Below are positions 35,526-43,543 of a stretch of DNA of 64,000 bases, one piece after another (position 1 is the stretch's first letter; each line of letters begins with the position of its first letter). A program made the translations under genes and the position numbers. Below the pieces are notes generated by a model, which worked only from the letters and a program-made list of their open reading frames with translations, was not told where the DNA came from and did not search any database. Origin of the DNA: Desulfuromonadales bacterium (GTDB lineage: Bacteria; Desulfobacterota; Desulfuromonadia; Desulfuromonadales; BM103); NCBI GenBank assembly GCA_014860225.1, contig JACZKE010000060.1, forward strand, positions 62,001 through 126,000, written 5' to 3'.

Positions 35526-36854
35526 GTGGGGAAGAACAAAACTATTCTGGCTGTAGTCGCCGACGCGCAGGGTGAAGTTTTCGAGCACCCTGATTTGCTG
35601 CTGGCAGGCATGAACGGTAGTATTGCGGTGAGGCCGCTGGATGCTGAAATGATCCCTATGCCTGAGGGGAGCCGCCTGTTCACCATACCGCAGACACCAC
35701 CGATAGGCTTCGATCGACGCAGCGGTAAGTGCCTGACGGCTGAGCGATTGCCAAAACAGTGGGGGGGAGGTCCGATTCAGGCGGTTTCCGCATTTCTGAC
35801 CCCGGGATTCACACGTACCCTTTTACCTGCTGCTGATTATCAACGCAAAAAGATGACTCTGCCGCTCTGGTCATATACGGCGGTCGGCTGGTGTGTCGAG
35901 GAAGAACGCTTCTACGTAGCCGCAGTTCAGGTCGATCGCAACAGTCAATGGCAACCTGATCACTTCGACGACCGCAAACTCGATCCCCTGGTGCGGAAAG
36001 CGTTGCAGGTCAACCCGGAGAATCGCTTGTTGGAGCAACTGTCACGCTGCGCACTCGATTATCACTGCTTTGCGGCCAAGAACCTTTTCTTCCGGCGCTG
36101 GGAGGCTCCTTTGCCGACCTCCCCCACCTGCAACTCCCGCTGTGTCGGCTGCATCTCCAAGCAGGAATCGGACTGTTGCCCGTCCAGCCAGGAACGTTTG
36201 ACCTTCGTGCCGACGGTCAAAGAGCTCTGTGAGGTGGCCGTGCCGCATCTGCAAGAGGCGGAGAACGCAATTGTTTCCTTTGGCCAGGGCTGTGAAGGTG
36301 ATCCGATCCTCCAGGCAGATGTTATCAGCGAGGCAGTCACGGAGATGCGCCGTCAGACGGAACGCGGCACAATTAACTTCAATAGCAATGCATCCCTCCC
36401 TGATGCCATCGACAAGCTGGCTGCTGCCGGCATCGAATCGATCCGTGTTTCGCTCAACTCGGCCCAGGAAACTCTTTACAACTCTTATTACCGGCCATGC
36501 GGCTACCGTTTTGCCGATGTCGTCGAATCACTGAAGCGTGCCAAGGCTGCCGGTCTTTATACCATGCTCAACTACCTGGTTTTTCCCGGGGTCAGTGACC
36601 GGCCCGATGAAATTGAGGCCTTGGCTGGCCTGGTCGAGCAGGTCGGCGTTGATATGATCCAGATGCGCAACCTGAGCCTCGATCCGGTTCTCTACCTGTC
36701 CTCGCTGGGTGTCTCCGGCTGCGGCATCGGCATGCTGGAGATGCTCACACAGCACAAACGGCGCTTCCCTAAGCTGCAGTACGGATATTTCAATCGGACC
36801 CGTGACAGCTTTTTCCCGCCCGGTTACGAGTCTGGGTGGCCAATTCACTCTTAA
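35526..36854 (+). CDS. Radical SAM protein, function unknown
   Basis: A 442-residue protein with cluster motif C202-x3-C206-x2-C209 (C-N-S-R-C-V-G-C) placed unusually late, after a 190-residue N-terminal domain. The radical SAM barrel follows: S-F-G-Q-G-C-E-G-D-P near residue 258 is the glycine-rich SAM contact, and I-R-V-S-L-N-S-A-Q-E follows. Family not identified. The start is GTG, with AGAGG about 9 bases upstream. It is divergent from the selenoprotein gene. Confidence 0.8.
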   Translation: MGKNKTILAVVADAQGEVFEHPDLLLAGMNGSIAVRPLDAEMIPMPEGSRLFTIPQTPPIGFDRRSGKCLTAERLPKQWGGGPIQAVSAFLTPGFTRTLLPAADYQRKKMTLPLWSYTAVGWCVEEERFYVAAVQVDRNSQWQPDHFDDRKLDPLVRKALQVNPENRLLEQLSRCALDYHCFAAKNLFFRRWEAPLPTSPTCNSRCVGCISKQESDCCPSSQERLTFVPTVKELCEVAVPHLQEAENAIVSFGQGCEGDPILQADVISEAVTEMRRQTERGTINFNSNASLPDAIDKLAAAGIESIRVSLNSAQETLYNSYYRPCGYRFADVVESLKRAKAAGLYTMLNYLVFPGVSDRPDEIEALAGLVEQVGVDMIQMRNLSLDPVLYLSSLGVSGCGIGMLEMLTQHKRRFPKLQYGYFNRTRDSFFPPGYESGWPIHS

Positions 36855-36878
36855 CCTTTGATGAGCGGATGACCCTGA

Positions 36879-37475
36879 TTATCCACCCCTTACCGTAATA
36901 CCGAATTCCTGATTCACAAAATCAGTTGCTTCAGTCATGAATTTCTTGAAATCCTGACGCAATGAAACTTCGTGAATGGCAAGGTCGTCAACACTTTCGG
37001 CGAGTGGCAGGGGCCTGCTCAGGCGCTGGGAAATTCTCTGCAGTGCCTTGCCGACAACCGTCCGTTGTCGATAAGAGACCAGCCAGTTGTGTTCAATCAT
37101 GCGTGGTGCTACTTGCTGGAGTCCTGCCGGTAACTTGTCATGATTCTTCTGCAGCAGTCGGTAAACCTTCGCTGCATAGCCCTCCAGTGGTTGCGATGAA
37201 TGCTCTGGCCAGTCCGATGCGAGGAAGTGGTCGTAGAAAATATCGATGATGATGCCGCGGCCGTGTCCGAATTTCGGATGGAGTCTGTGCCGACTCTGGC
37301 GGGTATGCGGACTGTTCTGGGCGAGGCTGTCGATGCGGCGGTGCAGTTGCAGGCCCAGGGCCAGTTTCTCCGGGTAGTCGGCAGGTATGGCTCCCTTGAC
37401 GAAGTCACCCATAAGGCCGCCAAGCTGCAGTTCGGCGTCGTCTCCGGCCAGGTACAGGTGAACCAGGTAATTCAA
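36879..37475 (-). CDS. acpH: Acyl carrier protein phosphodiesterase (AcpH-like)
   Basis: A 198-residue protein of the DUF479/AcpH family: N-Y-L-V-H-L-Y-L-A at the start, L-G-G-L-M-G-D-F-V-K-G near 18-27, L-H-R-R-I-D near 44, and Y-D-H-F-L near 81, with the metal-binding His/Asp residues. AcpH removes 4'-phosphopantetheine from holo-ACP. Its start overlaps the stop of the MshEN gene by 4 bases; why those two are coupled is not clear. Confidence 0.85.
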   Translation of the reverse strand: MNYLVHLYLAGDDAELQLGGLMGDFVKGAIPADYPEKLALGLQLHRRIDSLAQNSPHTRQSRHRLHPKFGHGRGIIIDIFYDHFLASDWPEHSSQPLEGYAAKVYRLLQKNHDKLPAGLQQVAPRMIEHNWLVSYRQRTVVGKALQRISQRLSRPLPLAESVDDLAIHEVSLRQDFKKFMTEATDFVNQEFGITVRGG

Positions 37476-38635
37476 ACTCTGAGAATCTTGTTGTGCAGAA
37501 TGAGAATTTCGAAGGCCATCAACGCTTTGCCGGCGAGCTGCTGCAAATCAGGTACTGCCAGCGAGAGGTCTGCCGAGGCATCGTCCACGTAGATCAGACC
37601 TACGACCCGACCCATCATACTCATAGGCAGAAGCAGGGCCGTTATTGGTGCAGGCCTGCCTAAAAAAGTAGTCAGGGCAAGATTGGCCCCGCTCTGCGGA
37701 ACCGGGCCGAGAAAATAACTGTTGCTCTCTACGGCGGTTTGCAGCACTGATGGCTCCGACAGGGGCATCTGGAACTGCTCAAAGCCCGGGATTGACTGGC
37801 CGTTTTTTGCCAATCGCCAACCGGTGATCTGGCCTGCGACCACCATAAAGAGGGCCGTGCGGGTGTAATTTGCACCGAGATAGGCAATGACCGCATTGGC
37901 CACATCATCACGGTCACTGATATTGATCAGCGCCTGCGCCGTAGTTGCCAGGGTAATCTCTTCATCTTCGAGTTCCTCGATCTGATCGTCGTCATTTAAC
38001 TCCGCAATAACTTCAGAGTCTTCTCCGTCTTCTGTTCTTGCTGATCTTTGAGGCTGTGAGCCCCGGGGAGGATGCGTAAAGCCCAAAATATCCGGAGCAT
38101 CGTTGTTGTTCGGAGCTGCAACCGAAACGGCTGCCGGGTTGAAGATGTGCAACTGGTTAAGCTCATCGCGAACCTGTTTGGGCGGTGCGATGTAGCGCAT
38201 GGTGCGTCTGATGCCGTAATACTTTTCCAGTGCAATAACCAGGCGTACTTCCAGGGCCAGGATCGGCCTTACGATGTAGCCGCTACGGAAGGAAATTTCA
38301 TCAATCGATTTCAGATTGCGTGGGTCGGCCATGGCCAGGGTCAGGTTTTTGCCGCTGACTGCAACCGGCACGACTTTATGTTTGTCAGCAAGTTCCGGAC
38401 TGATGATCTTGATGATGTCTTCAGGGATATTCTGCAACTGACCGGGGTTTGCGCAGGGTATGGAAATGAGCTTGCCCAGATTTTCAGCAAGCGTGTCTTC
38501 GGTAATCAGCCCCATTTCGATAAGCACAGTGCCGAGCTTCCCTCCGAAAATAACCTGTGTCTGCAGAGCCTCATCGAGTTGCGTCTGGGTCAACAAACTT
38601 TCCTTGATCAGTAATTCGCCAAGCTTGACCGCCAT
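37472..38635 (-). CDS. MshEN-domain protein with C-terminal GAF-like domain
   Basis: A 387-residue soluble protein. Residues 1-150 have the MshEN/T2SSE N-terminal pattern: K-L-G-E-L-L-I, then K-L-G-T-V-L-I-E-M-G-L-I, known to bind cyclic di-GMP in MshE-type ATPases. After an acidic linker (residues 195-230), the rest resembles a GAF fold. No ATPase follows, so it is a receptor or adaptor, not a secretion motor. The start at 38635 is chosen because AAGGGACACATC precedes it; a longer frame to 38689 lacks a site. It lies in an operon with the M23 gene upstream and acpH downstream. Confidence 0.8.
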   Translation of the reverse strand: MAVKLGELLIKESLLTQTQLDEALQTQVIFGGKLGTVLIEMGLITEDTLAENLGKLISIPCANPGQLQNIPEDIIKIISPELADKHKVVPVAVSGKNLTLAMADPRNLKSIDEISFRSGYIVRPILALEVRLVIALEKYYGIRRTMRYIAPPKQVRDELNQLHIFNPAAVSVAAPNNNDAPDILGFTHPPRGSQPQRSARTEDGEDSEVIAELNDDDQIEELEDEEITLATTAQALINISDRDDVANAVIAYLGANYTRTALFMVVAGQITGWRLAKNGQSIPGFEQFQMPLSEPSVLQTAVESNSYFLGPVPQSGANLALTTFLGRPAPITALLLPMSMMGRVVGLIYVDDASADLSLAVPDLQQLAGKALMAFEILILHNKILRV

Positions 38636-38654
38636 GATGTGTCCCTTGTGGTGA

Positions 38655-40004
38655 TTATTGCGAAGTGGTGACGTCTTCCTGTTCAGCACTGGCCGTCTGG
38701 ATGTTCGGTTGATCAGTTAACTGGGTTATGAGAGCTTCTGTCTGGATTTTGAAGTCCGCTCGATTGGCTTTATCAATGGGTTGGGCTGCCGCAGCTTTCA
38801 CCCGTGCTGGATTAACCGGCGAACCGTTTTTGAACATTCGAAAGCAGAGGTGCGGCCCGGTAGCAAGACCGGTGCTGCCAACGTAGCCGATCGTCTGTCC
38901 TTGTGCGACCCGTTTGCCCTGGCTGATGTTTTTGGCAAAGCCTTTCATGTGCAGGTACATGGTTTCGTAGCTGCTGTTGTGGCGGATCTTAATGTAGTTG
39001 CCGTTGCCGCTGGTATAACCTTTTTTGATTATGACGCCATCGCCGACGCTCTTGATCGGAGTGCCGGTCGGAGCGGCGTAATCGATAGCCGGATGGGCCT
39101 TCCAGGTCTTGGTGATCGGGTGAAAACGGCGAGTTGTAAAACCCGAGGAAATTCGTGAGAAGGACAGGGGGGCCTTAAGAAAGGCCTTACGCAGGCTCTG
39201 GCCTTCAGAGTCATAATAATCGGCACGTCGGTCGCCGTCCTGGTAAAGAAATGCCTGGAAAGTAGTCCCTTGATTCGTGAATTCCGCGGCCAGGATGCGT
39301 CCGTAACCAGCCGGTTGTCCCTCACGATAACGTTTTTCAACCAGTGCCTGGAAAGAATCACCCTGACGGATGTCAAGGATGAAATCGATATCCCAGGCAA
39401 AAATGTCGGCGAGATTCATTGCCAGAACTTCGCTTTCACCGGTGCTGGTGACCGCTTCAAACAGGCTGCTTTCTATTGTCCCTCGCACACGTGCAGTCTC
39501 TGTCGTATAGGCAATCGGAATCTTTTCGACAGAGAAGCTCTCCGCGTCGCGGGCGATGATCAACTGCTCGTCCTGGTCAATGTCGTATTCGAAGCGCTCG
39601 AAAGCATCATTGCTCAGGCAGAGTCGGTACGATTGACCGGCGCTGAGTCGGGAGAGGGGAAAGACCGGTTTGCACAGCTGGCCCAGCTCGTGGATTTCGG
39701 CCGCAGAGAAGAAATCACTCAGCAGGGCTGTTGCTGTATCGCCTCTGGCAACGGTGCCCTTGATGACCTCTTTACGGATTTCCGGAATCGGCGGTGGTTG
39801 AGGTATCTCCGGCGCCGCAGTGTTTGCCTCGGTGCTGGTGACTGTCTGACGCAGGAAAAACGGAACGAGCAGCAGTGCCAGCAAAACCAGCAGTAACCAG
39901 ACGCGTAAGCGCGGAGATGGAGTTCGGCGACTGGCCATGGACTGTTTGGGAGGTTTGAAATCGAAATCCAAGAGATCTTCCTGCCTGTGAAAAAGCGTTA
40001 ACAT
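38655..40004 (-). CDS. M23 family peptidase with HLC in place of HxH
   Basis: A 449-residue protein: a membrane helix at about residues 34-50, a Pro-rich linker, a LysM/OapA-like region at about 85-220, then M23. The first metal motif H-P-A-I-D-Y is intact. The last motif reads G-P-H-L-C-F-R, so the usual second His of HxH, a zinc ligand, is Cys. The same H-L-C-F-R change occurs in other M23 branches, so Cys may still bind zinc; loss of activity and a regulatory role are also possible. Start at 40004 or at 39938 is uncertain. The MshEN gene follows after 19 bases. Confidence 0.85.
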   Translation of the reverse strand: MLTLFHRQEDLLDFDFKPPKQSMASRRTPSPRLRVWLLLVLLALLLVPFFLRQTVTSTEANTAAPEIPQPPPIPEIRKEVIKGTVARGDTATALLSDFFSAAEIHELGQLCKPVFPLSRLSAGQSYRLCLSNDAFERFEYDIDQDEQLIIARDAESFSVEKIPIAYTTETARVRGTIESSLFEAVTSTGESEVLAMNLADIFAWDIDFILDIRQGDSFQALVEKRYREGQPAGYGRILAAEFTNQGTTFQAFLYQDGDRRADYYDSEGQSLRKAFLKAPLSFSRISSGFTTRRFHPITKTWKAHPAIDYAAPTGTPIKSVGDGVIIKKGYTSGNGNYIKIRHNSSYETMYLHMKGFAKNISQGKRVAQGQTIGYVGSTGLATGPHLCFRMFKNGSPVNPARVKAAAAQPIDKANRADFKIQTEALITQLTDQPNIQTASAEQEDVTTSQ

Positions 40005-40223
40005 CCTGAAAAATAAAACTTCCGCATACTAGCAGGGTCGTAAAGGGCTTGTCCAGAGTTGATCGGCAATTTTGACAGTTGATTTTGATTTATCAGCATG
40101 AGCCTGGAACGGTTTTGCTTGCCATGGAAAGGGATGATAAGCTACATCAGAAACGCATTACTGCTTACCCCGGAGTTTGCGGGTTAACATTATTTTTATG
40201 TTTTCAGCGTAGAGGAGATTCGT

Positions 40224-41360
40224 ATGATCAGTCAACAGCGCCTTACCGATGAATTTGCCCGATTGGCGGCCATCAATAGCCCACCGTTAAGAGAAAGCGT
40301 CATCTCACGCTACCTGGAAGAGCGTCTGCAGCGACTCGGCGCTGAAGTTCGCTTCGATAATGCGGCGGCCATATCGGGTGGAGAAGTCGGCAATCTGATC
40401 GCTTATTTTCCCGGGACGGGCAAGGCGACGGAACCGCTGCTGTTCTCGGTGCACATGGATACCGTTGAACCGGGGGGACAGGTAGAACCGGTTTTACGGA
40501 ACGGCGTGTTTTACAGTGCCGGGGATACGGTACTCGGTGCCGATGATAAGGCCGGGATTGCCGAACTGCTCGAAGCGTTGGAAGTGGCCCGGGAACAGGG
40601 GATAGCGCACGGCCCGATCGAAGTGGTTGTTACGATCGCCGAAGAAATCGGCCTGGTCGGAGCCAAGCATCTTGATTACGGCCTGCTCAAAGCCCGCAGG
40701 GGATTTGCCCTCGATACCAAGGGTGTCGATCAGATGGTGCTCAAGGCTCCGGGAGCAAACCGCCTGAAAATAGAAATCAGCGGCCTTGCCGCGCATGCCG
40801 GCCTTGCTCCTGAGCTGGGCATTTCGGCAATCCAGACGGCGGCCCTGGCCCTTGGCCGAATGCAGTTGGGGCGTATCGATCAGGAGACCACCGCCAATAT
40901 CGGTCGCATCGAGGGAGGCGTAGCCTCTAATATCGTCCCTCAGAAAGTGTTGCTGGAAGGCGAGGCGCGCAGCCACGACCCGAATAAACTGCAGGCGCAG
41001 ACCGAGCACATGCTCGCCTGTTTTGAAGAGGCGGCCGACAACATGGCCCGGGAGATCGGCGGCAAACGGGTGCGCCCTGTGGTCAATGCCAAGGTGACGG
41101 CCGATTTTCCGAGTATGGCGATTGCCGAAGATGCGCCGATAGTGACTCTTGCCAAAAGTGCAGCGGCGGCGGCAGGTCACGATCTCAAAGTTCGTTTGGG
41201 CGGCGGCGGGAGTGATGCCAATATTTTCAATGGCCATGGCATTGAAATGATTATCCTGGCCACAGGCATGGAGGGTGTCCATACTCACGATGAATCAGTA
41301 GCAGTAACCGACATGGTGCATGTGACAGAATTGCTGGTTGAAATCATCCGACAGGCTTGA
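40224..41360 (+). CDS. M20 family peptidase, PepT-like
   Basis: A 378-residue dinuclear zinc peptidase. Ligands are visible in F-S-V-H-M-D-T-V, G-A-D-D-K-A-G, I-A-E-E-I-G and V-H-T-H-D-E. The size and E-E-I-G catalytic block fit tripeptidase T or related peptidase T-like enzymes. It cuts di- or tripeptides in the cytoplasm; substrate not predicted. AGAGGAGATTCGT precedes the ATG. Convergent with srkA. Confidence 0.9.
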   Translation: MISQQRLTDEFARLAAINSPPLRESVISRYLEERLQRLGAEVRFDNAAAISGGEVGNLIAYFPGTGKATEPLLFSVHMDTVEPGGQVEPVLRNGVFYSAGDTVLGADDKAGIAELLEALEVAREQGIAHGPIEVVVTIAEEIGLVGAKHLDYGLLKARRGFALDTKGVDQMVLKAPGANRLKIEISGLAAHAGLAPELGISAIQTAALALGRMQLGRIDQETTANIGRIEGGVASNIVPQKVLLEGEARSHDPNKLQAQTEHMLACFEEAADNMAREIGGKRVRPVVNAKVTADFPSMAIAEDAPIVTLAKSAAAAAGHDLKVRLGGGGSDANIFNGHGIEMIILATGMEGVHTHDESVAVTDMVHVTELLVEIIRQA

Positions 41361-41390
41361 GGCCGCTGACGCAAACGGGAAACGTGAAAA

Positions 41391-42383
41391 TCAACCCGTC
41401 TCCAAGGCCGGTTCTTGCAATGTCGCCATCTGCTCGCGCAGTTGCAGTATGTGCTCTCCCCAGTAGTTCACCGTATTGAACCAGGGGAAATGATGCGGAA
41501 AAGCCGGGTCATCCCAGCGCCTCGCCAGCCAGGCGCAATAGTGAAGGATGCGCAGGGTACGCAGGGCTTCTACCAGGCGCAGCTCTCGCGGCCTGAAATT
41601 GTAAAACTCGTTGTAGCCTTCGACAATCTCCGCCAGTTGCGCTGTCTGGCGCGCGCGGTCTCCTGAGAGCATCATCCAGATATCCTGAATTGCCGGAGCT
41701 GTGCGCGCATCATCGAAATCGACAAAATGAGGTGCTTGTCCGCGCCACAAAACGTTGCCCGCATGGCAATCACCGTGGGTGCGGATGAATGTCGTGTCGT
41801 CAACTTCTGCGAGCAGCTCGTCTGTTGTCTGCAACAGATCGTGGGTGAGGGCATCGTAATTGGCTTTGTATTCTGGGATGATGAACTTTTCGCTGATCAG
41901 GGCAACGGACGCGTGACCAAAGGTTGCGCAGTCGAGTCTCGGCCGATGTAGGAAAGGTTTAGTGGCCGCGATAGCGTGCATGCGGCCGAGGGTACGACCC
42001 ATAATCAGCAGGTTGTCGAGATTATCGAATTCCGGCGCGTGGCCACCCTGGCGTGGATAGAGTGCAAAACGGAAGTTGCCGAAATGAAAAAGGCTTTCGC
42101 CTCGCTTGTTGACTATCGGCGCGACCACCGGTAGCTCATGCTCAACCAGCTCAAAGCAGAACTGGTGCTCTTCGAGAATCTGTTCGTCACTCCAGCGCTG
42201 CGGCCGATAAAACTTTGCGATCAATGGGTCTCCATCATCGATGCCGACCTGATAGACCCGGTTCTCGTAGCTGTTGAGGGCAAAAGTACGGCAGTCGCAG
42301 AGATATCCGCAGCTCTCGACAGCATCCATGATGAAGCTGGGCGTCAAGGATACGAAGTGATGCTGTTTGTGTGTTTCAGTCAT
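41391..42383 (-). CDS. srkA: Stress response kinase A (YihE/SrkA family)
   Basis: A 330-residue serine/threonine kinase of the aminoglycoside phosphotransferase fold, very near the 328 residues of E. coli SrkA. N-terminal S-Y-E-N-R-V-Y-Q-V, catalytic H-G-D-C-H-A-G-N-V-L-W and metal-binding V-D-F-D-D-A are present. SrkA counters the MazEF toxin in E. coli. The start at 42383 has TGGAA upstream; longer frames run into tandem repeats near ltaE. It follows ltaE by 101 bases. Confidence 0.9.
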   Translation of the reverse strand: MTETHKQHHFVSLTPSFIMDAVESCGYLCDCRTFALNSYENRVYQVGIDDGDPLIAKFYRPQRWSDEQILEEHQFCFELVEHELPVVAPIVNKRGESLFHFGNFRFALYPRQGGHAPEFDNLDNLLIMGRTLGRMHAIAATKPFLHRPRLDCATFGHASVALISEKFIIPEYKANYDALTHDLLQTTDELLAEVDDTTFIRTHGDCHAGNVLWRGQAPHFVDFDDARTAPAIQDIWMMLSGDRARQTAQLAEIVEGYNEFYNFRPRELRLVEALRTLRILHYCAWLARRWDDPAFPHHFPWFNTVNYWGEHILQLREQMATLQEPALETG

Positions 42384-42403
42384 GATTTTCCAGTGTTGAA
42401 GGT

Positions 42404-42491
42404 GCCGTGACGATGGGGCCGTGATGATGGGGCCGTGACCTGTCACGTATTCTTCATCACGGTTTTTTTGTAACGTGTTCTTCATCACGGT
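42404..42491. repeat. Two short tandem repeats between ltaE and srkA
   Basis: GCCGTGACGATGGG (42404-42417), GCCGTGATGATGGG (42418-42431), then GCCGTGACC form a 14-bp tandem. Bases 42441-42463 and 42469-42491 are 21/23 identical copies (…TTCTTCATCACGGT), the second covering the end of ltaE. Possibly slippage, possibly regulatory. Confidence 0.7.
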
Positions 42492-43534
42492 CTCTTCGTC
42501 ACCTCATTAATATCGTTTGCCAGTGAGGCAATGTCGTCCTCGGTAGTCGCCCAGGAGCACATGAAGCGGCAATGCCCGGAACCGATAAAAGTATAAAAGA
42601 CCCAGCCCTTGTTACGCAGTGCGGAGATGGTGTCTTCCGGCAGCCGAACAAACACGGCATTTGCTTCGGTGGGGTGAACCAGCTCGACTCCCGGAATCGC
42701 AGAAACCGCTTCAGCCAGTTTGTGTGCACAGGTGTTGGCATGGCCAGCATGCCTGAGCATGGCATCATTCTTGAGCAGACCGAACCAGGGGGCTGACAGG
42801 TAACGCATTTTCGAGGCCAACTGTCCGGCCTGCTTGCAGCGATAGTCAAATTCTCTGGCAAGCTTGTTGTCGAAAAAAACCACGGCTTCTCCCATCGGCA
42901 TACCGTTTTTTGTCCCACCGAAGGTCAGCACATCAACCCCGGCTCGCCAGGTGACTTCTTTCGGATGAACCTGCAACGCAGCGACAGCATTGGCGAAACG
43001 TGCACCATCCATGTGCAGTTTGAGCTTGAGGCGTTTGGTCAGGCCGTGGATAGCGATCAGCTCTTCGGGGGTATAGACGGTCCCCAATTCGGTGGTTTGC
43101 GTAATTGACAGAACCTGTGGCTTGGGGTAGTGGATGTCGGTGCGTTTTTTGACGGTATGTTCGACTTCGGCCAAGTCAACTTTTCCGTCTTTGCCACCGA
43201 CTATAAGCAGCTTGGTGCCGTTGGAAAAGAATTGGCTGGCTCCGCATTCATCGGTTTCAACGTGTGCCGTTTCGTGACAGATGACGCTATGGTACGACTG
43301 ACAGAGCGATGCCAGGGCAAGGGAGTTGGCTGCTGTGCCGTTGAAGACGAAGAAGACCTCGCAGTCCGTTTCAAAAAAGTTGCGCAGAGCATCACAGGCC
43401 TTGGCTGTCCAGGGATCGTCTCCGTAGCTGGTCGCGTAGCCGCTGTCAGCCTGTTGCAGCGCCTGCCATGCTTCCGGGCAGATGCCGGCGTAATTGTCGC
43501 TGGCAAATTGATTCTTAAGAGGTTTTATCGTCAT
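42485..43534 (-). CDS. ltaE: Low-specificity L-threonine aldolase
   Basis: A 349-residue fold-type I PLP enzyme. The PLP lysine is K209 in F-G-G-T-K-N-G, and H-M-D176-G-A-R supplies the cofactor aspartate. It splits threonine or allo-threonine into glycine and acetaldehyde. The ATG is 9 bases after the M16 protease stop codon, suggesting an operon. The stop codon lies within a 23-bp direct repeat. Confidence 0.9.
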   Translation of the reverse strand: MTIKPLKNQFASDNYAGICPEAWQALQQADSGYATSYGDDPWTAKACDALRNFFETDCEVFFVFNGTAANSLALASLCQSYHSVICHETAHVETDECGASQFFSNGTKLLIVGGKDGKVDLAEVEHTVKKRTDIHYPKPQVLSITQTTELGTVYTPEELIAIHGLTKRLKLKLHMDGARFANAVAALQVHPKEVTWRAGVDVLTFGGTKNGMPMGEAVVFFDNKLAREFDYRCKQAGQLASKMRYLSAPWFGLLKNDAMLRHAGHANTCAHKLAEAVSAIPGVELVHPTEANAVFVRLPEDTISALRNKGWVFYTFIGSGHCRFMCSWATTEDDIASLANDINEVTKRP

Positions 43535-43543
43535 ATTCGGAAC

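Noticed and set aside
42404-42491. Tandem repeats considered as a CRISPR array
   Set aside because: Only two copies of each, no uniform spacers, and no cas genes.
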